A DNA stretch of 64,000 bases from Plectrocnemia conspersa (taxonomy: Eukaryota > Arthropoda > Insecta > Trichoptera > Polycentropodidae). The position numbers and the translations under genes were made by a program. The stretch is taken from assembly GCA_009617715.1 (NCBI GenBank), contig VTFK01000510.1, forward strand, positions 310,001-374,000, read 5' to 3'. Under the pieces are notes generated by a model. That model was not told where the DNA came from and ran no database searches. It saw nothing but the letters and a program-made list of their open reading frames with translations. Positions 28,218 through 37,700 of this stretch are shown piece after piece; positions within the stretch are counted from its first letter, which is position 1; each line of letters opens with the position of its first letter.

Positions 28218-28360
28218 TGACGAATCACAACAATGCAGCGAGTGACATTTGCTTAATGGATTCTTCCGAGATCGAATGGTGCAACGGGAATATCTTGGCT
28301 TTACGGTGCTTTTTGCCTTCCGGTGATATATTGTTTTTCGTACCCGCTTCGCAACTAAGA
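28218..28360. repeat. Dispersed repeat, copy 2 (matches 12.6 kb)
   Basis: Same blocks and orientation as the copy at about 12585-12775: AATCACAA-CAATGCAGCGA, GTGACATTTGCTTAATGGA, AACGGGAATATC, TTTACGGTGCTTTTTG, CGGTGATATATTGTTTTT. It directly precedes LTR-like repeat C. Confidence 0.6.
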
Positions 28361-28429
28361 AATATTCTTTCAATGCATCGGAGAATAATTGTGTGTTATT
28401 TATGTGAAACCCTTTTTATCGACGAGAGG

Positions 28430-28559
28430 TGACGGGTAGCAATTAGGCACATAATGAGCCGCTGCATTAGCGTTTTAGCACGGACACACAACGGCGGCGT
28501 ACCAGTCGAGAGAATCCGTTACGCCAGTGTTACCAGAGTGCCCCCAAAACGAAATCTAA
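28430..28559 (-). repeat. LTR-like repeat C
   Basis: It starts TGACGGGTAGCAATTAGGCA and ends at CGAAATCTA. The middle has GAGAGAATCCGTTACGCCAG, which aligns with the equivalent part of repeats A (28586) and B (34196). It is shorter than those. It lies immediately left of repeat A, so either two members are inserted in tandem or the left part of a damaged element is present. Confidence 0.5.
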
Positions 28560-28585
28560 GTAAATATATTTAGCGACGGGGATGG

Positions 28586-28755
28586 TGACGGGTGGCAATT
28601 AAACACAGATTGAGTAGTAATGTTTTATTGAAGTATTAAAGTTGTTTACATGGTTTACAAAGTGCGCGTCCGAATCCTGAAGATTGCCAGTGGAGAGAAT
28701 GACCGTCACACCAGTGCTACTCAAGTGCCGCCAAGTTTTGCCTATAACAAATCTA
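28586..28755 (-). repeat. LTR-like repeat A
   Basis: It starts TGACGGGTGGCAATTAAACA and carries ACAGATTGAG, TTTTATTGA (AATAAA on the minus strand) and GACCGTCACACCAGTGCTAC. It ends TTTTGCCTATAACAAATCTA. It aligns along its whole length with B at 34196-34390, but the two are clearly not identical. The end block resembles the end of the 93-bp LTR nearby (TTGGCCATAACA), so these repeats may be LTRs of related retrotransposons. The minus-strand assignment rests on the poly(A) signal. Confidence 0.55.
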
Positions 28756-28859
28756 GGCTCCCCCATATACAAATATAAATAGGCCCCCTACACCATTCCC
28801 CCTCCTAGCAATTGCAATTCTGAAATTCAACTAGAAAGAGAAAAGTTAGAAGTTTCTGT

Positions 28860-29171
28860 TAATTAAATGCTGGCGGCACAAAGGTAATAAAGTCGTGACG
28901 TATGGTACGGCGAAAAGCGACGACAGGTGGCGCGAGTATCGTTGCGGCAGCGCAGGTCTCGATTATCCAGCATCTTGCCGCGCACGTGCTCAAATATTCG
29001 ACGACAGATGACGTGCGCAGCGGTATTTGAGATGGGGGCGCAAGCTCTGCTTGTAGGGCTCCAGGGCCTCGATTCTTGGGGAGCGTGAAGGGCTCCATGA
29101 GGCACGAGGGCGCACCCTCCAGTGATGCGCGGCGAGGAACCAATGCAGACTTGGGCGGCGCGTAGGGCTCC
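28860..29171. repeat. GC-rich element, left part, split by LTR insertion
   Basis: GC-rich, unlike the AT-rich genome around it. It ends with GCTCC, which recurs as the first five bases after the inserted LTR element (32938-32942). The right half is therefore 32938 to about 33330. The joined halves are about 700 bp. I see no protein I recognise, and no terminal repeats are defined. Confidence 0.5.
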
Positions 29172-29264
29172 TGTAACGGGACCTCTCACTCCCGCGGTCT
29201 CCGACCAACTGAACTCCCGTCCACGTGCGCGTCGCCCCTACACCGTCTTGGCCATAACACCACA
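29172..29264 (-). repeat. 3' LTR of the retrotransposon (93 bp)
   Basis: Direct repeat of 32845-32937, TG...CA ended. It lies downstream of the integrase region on the minus strand, hence the 3' LTR. Preceded on the element's sense strand by an AGGAGGG purine run. Confidence 0.88.
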
Positions 29265-29278
29265 CGCCCTCCTGATGT

Positions 29279-30235
29279 CTACATCACGAAGTCTTCCAAG
29301 CGGTGTGGGCGTCTTCGACTCCTCGCTGGTCGAGCGGTGGTCTCTGTCTTCTCGGACTGCGCCGTGGACTCCGCTGCTGGATCTTCCATTGCCGGTTGCT
29401 CGGATTCGGGTTGGAACGGCGCGCTCCACTGCAGCCAGGATCCTCGGGTCGTGTTAGTGTCTTCCGGTGGAGCCCGTCTCAGGTCTAATACGTGCCGCGG
29501 TACGCCATCGACAACTACATTGTTCCGCGATGCGATGTCCGTCACGTACCCTGAAGTCCACTCTTCCGTGCACGACGGGCGCGTATTTTGATCAGGACTC
29601 TCGCCCACCGTGAAAGGTGATTGCACTGGGGATGGCTCGGGCCTTGGTGCTAAGGGGTGTCTCCATTCGTACTTGTGTAGCAGCCTCGCTGGGGTAGAGT
29701 CCTCCTCCGCCGCATCTCTAGCTGCTATATTGTACCAGAAGACGGCCTGGAGTGGAGATATCTTGCTCCTAGCTGCCGTCCTCTTTATTGTCCTATGGTG
29801 CCTCTCTACGATGCCGTTTCCCTGCGGTCGGTACGCCGCTCTGAAAAGACGCCGTGCATTCCACTTCTCGCACATGACCGCCGTCTCTCTCCAAATGCCG
29901 AATCTGGACGGACCGCAGTCCACGATCGTCAAGAAGCGACGACCCTCGTAGTGCGTCACGTCGACTGCCAGCCTCGTCCAATTTTCGTTCACGTTGAGCG
30001 CTCCAGGTTCGTGTGTGACCGGATGAGGATCGATCATGCGGCATCTAGCGCATTCACGCACACACTTCTCCACTTCTCGGCGCGTTATAGTGCGGTCCAC
30101 CATCCGGGCAAGTTGAAGGCTGCGATCTACGCCGAAGTGGTGCAGCTCGTACAGATCCTTAACAGAGGCAGCACAGACTGTCTCGCTCGCTCTCTATCCA
30201 GCTCTTCTTCACGCGCGTCAGCGCATCCGCTTTTT
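29279..30235 (-). pseudogene. Integrase region of the LTR element, internally deleted
   Basis: The open frame 30103-29279 contains the CVRECARC half of the integrase zinc finger, with upstream histidines in LHHFG readable in the same frame beyond its first Met. The core shows LAVDVTHYEGRRFLTIVD (first catalytic Asp) and QGNGIVERHHRTIKR (catalytic Glu). The usual second Asp in a DN-x-F context is missing. The text jumps from the first strand directly to the segment before the Glu helix, so roughly 40-50 codons appear deleted. A C-terminal region with VDGVPRHVLDLRR, typical of chromatin-side tails, follows. Integration in trans by a full-length relative would explain the recent insertion. Confidence 0.75.
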
Positions 30236-31502
30236 TTTTTCTCTGATGCGACGTGGTAGACGGTCACTTTTAATCCGTACTCGTCGAAGAGCTCTCGCAG
30301 CACGCCTATTCGTCTCTTCACCAGCATCTCCGCTTCACCGGATGCTTTCGCTCTCGATCCCGCTCCGCAGGCCGACCGCAGCCAACTCACAACGGTTGCG
30401 GAATCTGTCATGATGTCCAGTAACTGGACTTCCCATTTTATGGCGAGATTTACGCCTCTCACGACCGCGTCTAACTCCGCAACGTTAATGTGGCTCGCGT
30501 CAGTCGGCTTCTTCAACCATGCTGCGTCTTCGACGATTTCTCCACCTACTTCAAGCGCGACGCCAAACGCAATGGAGCTTGCGTCACACCAAATTTTGGC
30601 GTAGGCCGTGTTCACTACGCCCCACGGTCCTCGCACCGGGTCCTCCTTACGCACGCGCTCCACAATCTCGCCAAGCATACGATATGCCCTCTTGCCGATC
30701 GCGTCTTCCCAGGCCTCCCCTTCGCACGCTCTTTTAACGTAGCTACATGCCACTCGTAGCCAGTTGCCTACTGGGTAGTGGCCAACCAGCCTTCCGCATA
30801 TAGAGAACAATTCTCGTCTGGTCATTGAAGGTCCTCCCTCTACATCTGGCACTGCGTTTCCCCGCCTGAACTGCAGCCGTCCGCTTCTGTCTCTCTCGAT
30901 GCGGAGTCCCAGCGCTCGCCCTCCTTCCAGGCTCTCGGTAGGTTTGGCCTTAAGGCCGTACGCACTAAGAAGCGCCTCAACTTTGCAGACCTTCACGACG
31001 CTCTCGTGGACAATTATGTCGTCGATGTAGCTATCCGTTCCCCGACGCACATCTGGGTCTTGCGCCAGCACGTATTCTACGATCTTCGACATAATTTTTG
31101 GTGCGCTGCTTAGCCCAAAACCGAGCCTTGTTAGGCAGTAGGTGCGCCCTCTAAATCGTACGAGCTGGTGCTTCCAGAGATCTTTGTGAACGCGCACCTG
31201 CAAATACGCCGCTTGAAGATCGATCAGCTGCAACGGCCCTTTCATACGCCTCCATTTCCGGAGCGTCTCGTCGCACGCCAGCGCGTCCATCCCAGGGTTG
31301 CACTTCACCGTGGCGTTCAATTCGCGGTAGTCCAGAACCGGTCGCACTTTGCCCTTATTAGGCTGCGCCACGGCCATAAGCGGCAGAACTCCGCCTTCTT
31401 GCCCCTCCACGGTTGCAGCAGGCCATCGTCGATCCATCTCCTCACCTCAGCGTCGAACTGCTCCCGCAGCTCCGGTCGGTCAGTGCTTCTATAGTTCGGC
31501 AC
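30127..31502 (-). pseudogene. Reverse transcriptase and RNase H of the LTR element
   Basis: Frame 31437-30127 carries RT motifs RPVLDYRELNATV, LIDLQAAYLQVRVH, LTRLGFGLSSAPKIM and the catalytic YIDDIIV. RNase H motifs follow: IWCDASSIAFGVAL, INVAELDAV and MTDSATVVSWL. The piece just before the RT (31502-31317, WIDDGLLQPW) is in another frame, so a shift separates them. A second shift lies at a run of ten T (30231-30240 on plus), where the RNase H end passes into the integrase frame. Catalytic aspartates are present; the copy is broken by frame, not by active-site loss. Confidence 0.8.
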
Positions 31503-32231
31503 CTTTGTTTCTCAGCAGCGCCGGCCCGTCCTTCCACTCCCACTTGATGGTCCACGCGTCGCCGTCAAACTCCGCTTCGAAATCGCCGTCTTGAATTATC
31601 GCCCTCTGAGACGTCACTGCGGCTGCGGATATTTGTCTCCCTCTCGGGCGGTCCTCCCAGAACTGCCCCGCCGATCGCCGATCCCTTCCTTCAAGCGCTT
31701 GTACGCCGTCCCGGTCGATGGTCACTCCTCCTAGCGACGCGATAACGTCCATCCCCAGCACCACGTCTACCCCGCAAACAATTCGCTGATTATTAGGTAC
31801 GACGTACGAACACTTCTTCCGAGCACCTGTGTATCCGTTCGCACTGTCCCAACGCACTTAACCCGGGAACCGTCCACCGCAATGATTGACACATCGCCCT
31901 GCGTCGTCGCCCGACAGAGTCCCGCGCGCATCACACTTCGCGAACACCCAGTGTCTATGAGCGCCCGCACTCGCCGTCGACCGACAATTGCGTCAACGAT
32001 CGGCAACGCCGCTATTCCCGCACCGAAGAGGCCGCCGACGCACCAGCCCCCGCAGCCCGTTTCCCGGCTTCTTGCAACCTTCGAGACGTGGCCTTCCTCT
32101 CCGCAACGCCAACACCGGATCACTTCAGCGGTCGACTGCGCCCTTATCTGCGTCCCCGCACACTCGGGCCATGTGTGGTCCGCCGCACCGGTAACACCGT
32201 AAGCTCGCTCGCCGCGCCTGCCCGCCGGCAA
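31489..32231 (-). pseudogene. Protease region of the LTR element, frameshifted
   Basis: Frame 32231-31767 holds a partial zinc knuckle (CWRCGEEGH), then an aspartic protease core with ALIDTGCSRSVM. The flap-to-second-loop part (VCGVDVVLGMDVIASLGG) is in a different frame (31857-31489), with the switch near 31800. The joint reading is clear from motif order. Whether the shifts are real or sequencing indels cannot be told here. Confidence 0.7.
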
Positions 32232-32862
32232 CGTCGCGTCCCGGCTTGCTTCGCGACGCTACCACCGCCGCCACGTTGGCGCTCTCAACGATATCGCCGC
32301 GGAAACCTGAAGGCGGCCCCTCGCGATGAGGATCCTTAGACGTACTCCTCAGCAACGGTCTCGTCGCGTTGATCAGCTCCGCCGTCGACAGTTTCCAGTC
32401 GGGGTCGCAAACTCGGATGGCGTTCGCTACCTCGGCGGGCAACCCGAACAGAAAATGCCGCATCAGGAACGCCCCGTCCGTGATTCCGGCGTTCGCGGCC
32501 GTGCGCCGAAGCTCCTCCATGAACACTTCGGGCGGTTCCCCGTCCCACCGCATCCCCTGCAACTTCCTATATGCGTCAAGCGGTTCCAATCCGAACGCCT
32601 TGACCAGGGTAGCCTTCAGTTGCGTGGCATCCATTCGCACACCTTCGACCGCTTGGGCGTAGACGACGCTCGCGCGTCCTTCCAGAAACAGCGGCACGAT
32701 CGGCGCGATGTCCAGCACGCCGCGCAGCTTCGCGGCCATCTCCAGCTTCGTGAACCACGCGTTCACGTCGCCCTCGCCGTCAAACGGCTTCACAACGTCC
32801 ACGAATCTTATCTCGCCCGCCTTGACACGGCTGCCGAAATAGCTTGTAACGGGACCTCTCAC
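32125..32862 (-). CDS. Gag-like protein of the LTR element
   Basis: Open frame of about 245 codons. The part with DVNAWFTKLEMAAKLRG and LEGRASVVYAQAVEGV resembles retrotransposon capsid N-terminal regions. The second half has the capsid-like PPEVFMEELRRTAANAG. It ends in a zinc knuckle CYRCGGPHMARVC (spacing C-x2-C-x3-H-x4-C, one residue shorter than usual). The frame is open back into the 5' LTR, but the first in-frame ATG is inside LEMAAKL. The true start is unclear: it may be non-ATG, or the beginning may be altered. Confidence 0.65.
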   Translation of the reverse strand: MRGPVTSYFGSRVKAGEIRFVDVVKPFDGEGDVNAWFTKLEMAAKLRGVLDIAPIVPLFLEGRASVVYAQAVEGVRMDATQLKATLVKAFGLEPLDAYRKLQGMRWDGEPPEVFMEELRRTAANAGITDGAFLMRHFLFGLPAEVANAIRVCDPDWKLSTAELINATRPLLRSTSKDPHREGPPSGFRGDIVESANVAAVVASRSKPGRDVAGGQARRASLRCYRCGGPHMARVCGDADKGAVDR

Positions 32863-32937
32863 TCCCGCGGTCTCCGACCAACTGAACTCCCGTCCACGTG
32901 CGCGTCGCCCCTACACCGTCTTGGCCATAACACCACA
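32845..32937 (-). repeat. 5' LTR of the retrotransposon (93 bp)
   Basis: Direct copy of 29172-29264. It contains a short ATG frame of five codons on the sense strand. Followed on the plus strand by the target duplication GCTCC. Confidence 0.88.
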
Positions 32938-32942
32938 GCTCC

Positions 32943-33330
32943 AGGGGGCGCAAGCAGAACGCGCATGTCCGGGAGCACATTGGTGCATCGGTGCAGCTGC
33001 ACAGGGCGTGCGCGTTGGGCCCCGGACATGCGTTAGGGCCTCCGAGTCGTGGGGGCGCAGCCCTATAGACGCGTGTCAGGTCATACGTGGTCTGGTCGAG
33101 GTTGATTTACGGGCGGCACTTGGGTGGCTTCTCGCTGGAGATGCGTGACGGCGCCGGGTATTTCCTGTGTCACGTGATCGACGGCTGCTGACGATGCTCG
33201 AGTCCGGATCCAGGAAAGCTCCGGGGGAATGGCGGTGTCTGTGTCAGCCATTTTTAATTGACTCCTGACTCCATGTGCTCAGATATCACGTCGTATGTTA
33301 CCAGTTAAGCAACTGGAGGTGACGCCCGGT
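32943..33330. repeat. GC-rich element, right part
   Basis: Continuation of the GC-rich sequence interrupted at 29171, with the same composition. It fades into AT-rich DNA near 33330. It contains short open frames but nothing recognisable. Confidence 0.45.
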
Positions 33331-33629
33331 GTAAAAAGCTTAAATGACGTTCCTGGTGCACATGTTTTTAATGACTTTTTTAAATTTTAGCATAGGCATT
33401 TTAAAATGGACGACGAGCAATTTCAGACCGGTAGAAAATATCTTTGAGGATTCGAGGAGATATCGATATCGTGCTAAATATAATCAAATAGCATCCTCAT
33501 TCGAAGGAAATGTCGCTTGCATTTGGAGTAATTAGCGCCTTTTTTAGGGTTGAGAAGAACATAATCGATAATACATAATGAACGAATTAAAAAAATTATC
33601 GTTATTTTTTATCATTCTTCATAAAGATA

Positions 33630-34028
33630 TGTATATGCAGGGCCGGCCCAAGGGGCAGGCAGTACAGGCGATCGCCTGGGGCGCTAGATCTTTGGGGGCC
33701 CCGTGATACCAAATAAAGGCGCAATATTCACTTAAAATTATCAAACAATATTGTTAAAGAATATATTTTTTGTATACACTACTGTGTACTCTTTAGATTA
33801 TTTTACGCGTAAAAAATCGCGACGAAAATAAAACTACAAATTCTTAAATATCCACAATCGCAAAAAAGAGTATGGTGTCAAATATATGTAATATTAAACT
33901 ACTTTAATTTGAATTATATTTTTGCGCTCATGTAATGAGTTATTAAAGTATTATTAGGGTGGAGGGGGGGTGCAAATTTAGTTTTTGCCTGGGGCGCTAA
34001 ATAATCTAGGGCCGGCCCTGTGTATATG
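33630..34028. mobile_element. Non-autonomous hAT-type element, 383 bp, 8-bp duplication
   Basis: The element is 33638-34020. Both ends show the 12-bp inverted terminal repeat CAGGGCCGGCCC. The flanking TGTATATG at 33630-33637 and 34021-34028 is a perfect 8-bp target duplication, the length made by hAT transposases. GCCTGGGGCGCTA occurs near both ends as a direct repeat. There is no transposase. The perfect duplication suggests a fairly young copy. Confidence 0.88.
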
Positions 34029-34195
34029 AGTATATGAAATAAATAAAAATATGACTATATTTAAAAATAATATTATTCTGTATTGCTCAGACCTGAAAGT
34101 TGAGATTTTTAATAAATTAATTAATATATTTTATAATAAACTGCTAAAGTTTGTACGTTAAAATTAGATATATTATATTTTTGGGAGTATGATGG

Positions 34196-34390
34196 TGACG
34201 GGTGACAATTAGACACAGATTGAGCCGATGCAGTAATATTTTATTGATGATACTTGTTGCTTACATTACAGAAAAGGGCGCGCGCGCGACGGCACGCGTC
34301 CGAACCCTTTCAAGCTTGCCGGTAGAGAGGGAGAAAACCGTCACACCAATGCTACTCCAGCGCCTACCAGTTTTGGCCATAAGAAATCTA
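34196..34390 (-). repeat. LTR-like repeat B
   Basis: It starts TGACGGGTGACAATTAGACA, has ACAGATTGAGC, TATTTTATTGATGA, a GCGCGCGCGCGACGG run and ACCGTCACACCAATGCTACT. It ends TTTTGGCCATAAGAAATCTA. Full-length alignment with A at 28586-28755, diverged. It lies about 325 bp upstream of the RFC5 start codon. No target duplication was found. Confidence 0.55.
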
Positions 34391-34654
34391 AATTGGCCTC
34401 CATAATATTTTACCTTTTAATAATAATGCTGATATACAAGTAGTATTGATGATATAATATATGCTAGATTTTTATTTTAATAATAATACCTAAATATTTC
34501 CAAACACCCTTCAAACATAATATATTTTTTTAGCTGATATATATATACTGATTTTATAGAGTACATTAAAAGGTATTTTTATGATAATGCTCTATTAGCT
34601 CTTTAGTATAAAATGCGTGTTCATAAACCTGCGTTCGCGAACACGAATCGAAGC

Positions 34655-34662
34655 TTCGCGCC
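34655..34662. promoter_or_regulatory. E2F-like site upstream of RFC5
   Basis: CTTCGCGCC, about 55 bp before the RFC5 start codon, differs from the E2F consensus TTTSSCGC by one base. Replication genes are commonly E2F targets in animals. A single short match is weak evidence. Confidence 0.3.
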
Positions 34663-34715
34663 ACATTTTCGATGCTTAGCTGTCAAACGCAAGATTTGAT
34701 TTTCCATCTGTGAAG

Positions 34716-37700
34716 ATGACTTTGGACGTAGCCAAAAGCAACTTACCTTGGTTTGTTTAGTATACTTTATATACCTAATCATTTTCAAATATAATTACTA
34801 GTAAATAAGCGTTTAATTTGCTACATACAACTGAACGCATTGAAGTCATGAATTTGACATATCAGCGATAAAATTATATTTAATTTTAATTGTATTTCCC
34901 AATTATAGGGTAGAAAAATATCGTCCGGCCACACTAAACGATTTAGTATCACACGATGACATTATTAAGACAAGTGAGTGTTCATTTTATTATATCATAT
35001 TTTATATTTGTTGTATAATTGCTCATTTTATTTTATGCTCCAGTCAACAAGTTCATCAAAGAAGATCAACTACCGCATTTATTGTTTTACGGACCTCCCG
35101 GTACTGGAAAAACATCTACAATATTAGCGAGTGCCAAACAAATGTATACGCCGCAACAATTTAATTCAATGGTTTGTGTTTCATCGCTTATTGCGATTAT
35201 AATACAATAATAAATAATATTTGCGTTGTTTATAGGTTTTAGAGTTGAACGCTTCTGATGATAGAGGCATAGGGATAGTCCGCGGTCAGATTCTCAGCTT
35301 CGCGTCTACTCGTACTATCTTTAAAGCTGGTTTCAAGCTAATCATTTTGGATGAAGCTGATGCGATGACCAATGATGCTCAAAACGCATTAAGACGAAGT
35401 GAGTGTTCATTATTAATGCTTATTTTATCGGTCGGTATTTATTTTTTTATTAATGTATCGAGCAAACGTTTAATTAATAGCCAGTTGTACCTGAAACTTG
35501 TATGACTATTATTATTAAACATTTGAATCCTTTGAGCGGTATACCCCAGATAGTTATATATTATTTTTATATGATCTTCACGGTTCGGAATTTAATGCTC
35601 TCAAAATATATTGTCTAAATATTGAGTTGAATTAAAAACAGTAATTTTATTTATTTAAAGAAAATATGTATGTAAATCTAAAAACAAAACTCTTTAAGGT
35701 AAGAACCGTGGATAACAAATCACACGTCTAGGTTTTGAGCGGTTGACTTTGAGACTGGTCAAAAAAACTGGTGAAAATAAATTACAATATGATTTTTCTG
35801 AAATGGCATATTTTAAATAATATTTTTTTTAGATTTTCTTTTAGGGATAATTAGGGACATCATTTCAACTTTTTTTAATATTCTTATTTCAATAAGATAC
35901 ATAGTATTTAATTAAATGACATGCATTTTTCTGGCCAAATTCAAGGGGTAGGGGGGCAAATGCTCTCATTGTATAAAATAATTTTAAACCAATAACTATA
36001 TTAAGAAATATAATATTATTATATTTTTTTAAAGTTTCAAAAACCAAATTTTAACACATGGAACCATGTCTTTACAAAAACGAATTGTAGTGTTGGACAA
36101 AGCAATGTTAAATCGCATTAAAAACAATGTAACCATTATGAAAAGTTAATATTCATAAATAGAATGTAAAGTGAAAGACTTGTCAAAGAAGTGGGATTAA
36201 ATAGTGATTTCCAAACGAAAAGGCAAAAAATAATCAAACGATATTTTGATGAACTCAGTTCCGATTATTTAAAGTATTTTATTATTTTATTGATAAGATT
36301 TTAGTGCAAATAAATATTTTTTTTGGAATGCACACAATTAAAAATCATTTTGGTTTTTTGGAACCTAATAATATTGTTAAAATGTCTGATGCGGACATTT
36401 TAAATCAGTGATAAAAGACAAATATCCTGAAGTGTTAACGAATCAATTAAAAGTTCAAATATTTCGACTAATAACATTATTAAAAAATCATCTAACTCAA
36501 CGATGTCCATAAAACGTATTAATTTCATAATATAATTATATGGAAAGCAAATACTCTGATGTTTATACAGCCTTTTTATAATTTTTCTTTTTACCAGTTA
36601 CTGTAGCTAGTGTAGAACATACATTTAGCAAGCTAAAAGTAATTAAAGATTATAAAAGAAATTTAATCAATCAATCTAGACCAGCGATCACCAACCTTTT
36701 AAACCCAAAGGTATACTAAACTAAAAAAATGTTGAATCCTACGGACCACAAACATGATTTTTTCATAAAAGTTACATTCTAAATAGGAAATGGTACTTGT
36801 TTTTCCGTGAGGGAGACTTAGTGCTCGCGCCCTTATTTTTGCCACAATCAGGTACGACGATCTGGGGTTGTAATTGGATTAGACTATTTTCTTACTGGAC
36901 TTTTATGACTGCAATCTGTCATCTAAACGGGTTTTAGACGTCCGTTAAATATATAAATTATACAAGTTTGAGATTTTGAAGCTTTACGTAATAGTTTCGT
37001 CGCTTATATTGGTATTTTATTAACGCGCAATCTAATGAGGCGAAAATTCAAAATTAAAAAAAAGTCGAATCAGAATATAATAAAACATTTGAATATATAA
37101 ATTTCAAGTATATTAAAATTACTCCACGGAGCACGACAAATTACTTAAGGACCGTCAATGGCGACCACTGATCTAGGCTCTGAACTTGCTATATTAGTAA
37201 TTGAACATGAAGATGCTCAAAAAAAAGCAGATTGCAGAATTTGCAGATGTAAAGGCGAGGAAGAAGGACATTTAAAACCTGTATGTTTTTAATTTCATTT
37301 TTGTAACAAAAAATATTAATTTTAAGTAATTTGAATGAGCTTTAGTAATTTGAATGCAGGCTAAATTTATCTAATTACGCCACTCTACTACTGCTAAAAA
37401 CAAACTCAAACAAAATATCGACTGTTATAGAACCACAAGTCAATTGTATTTTTGGTTATCTCGCGATTTCTTGAGGCTATATAAGAAATATATGTAGATA
37501 CATATGAAAGAAAGAATCTTTGGTCATTTCTATTGTTGTATCACACATAAACATGACTTTTAGCAATCAAATAAAAGAAATGTTCCAACAAAGAACACCA
37601 ATAAGAAAATTTAATTTGCTTAGTATGAAAAATATCTATGTTTAAATATATATATTTTAATTGAGATGAATGTATGCGTTTGATATACAACACGAAGTTT

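Larger units (their letters stand above)
29167..32942 (-). mobile_element. LTR retrotransposon, recent but defective (gag-PR-RT-RH-IN)
   Basis: The body runs 29172-32937 (3766 bp), with flanking 5-bp target duplications GCTCC at 29167-29171 and 32938-32942. The two 93-bp LTRs start TGTAACGGGACC and end ATAACACCACA. They look identical base for base, which points to recent insertion. A purine-rich AGGAGGG precedes the 3' LTR on the minus strand, as expected of a polypurine tract. I could not find a convincing primer-binding site. Domain order (protease, reverse transcriptase, RNase H, integrase) excludes the copia type and fits gypsy or BEL/Pao; the clade is unresolved. The reading frame shifts several times, and the integrase core has lost a piece, so the copy should not move on its own. 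LTRs of only 93 bp are very short. Confidence 0.88.

Noticed and set aside
29122..32862. Many plus-strand open frames across the LTR retrotransposon
   Set aside because: Shadows of the minus-strand gag-pol frames in GC-rich DNA.
33344..33535. Short open frame upstream of RFC5 with a TATCGATA (DRE-like) motif at 33461
   Set aside because: The motif is more than 1.2 kb from the start codon with insertions between; the frame has no recognisable product.
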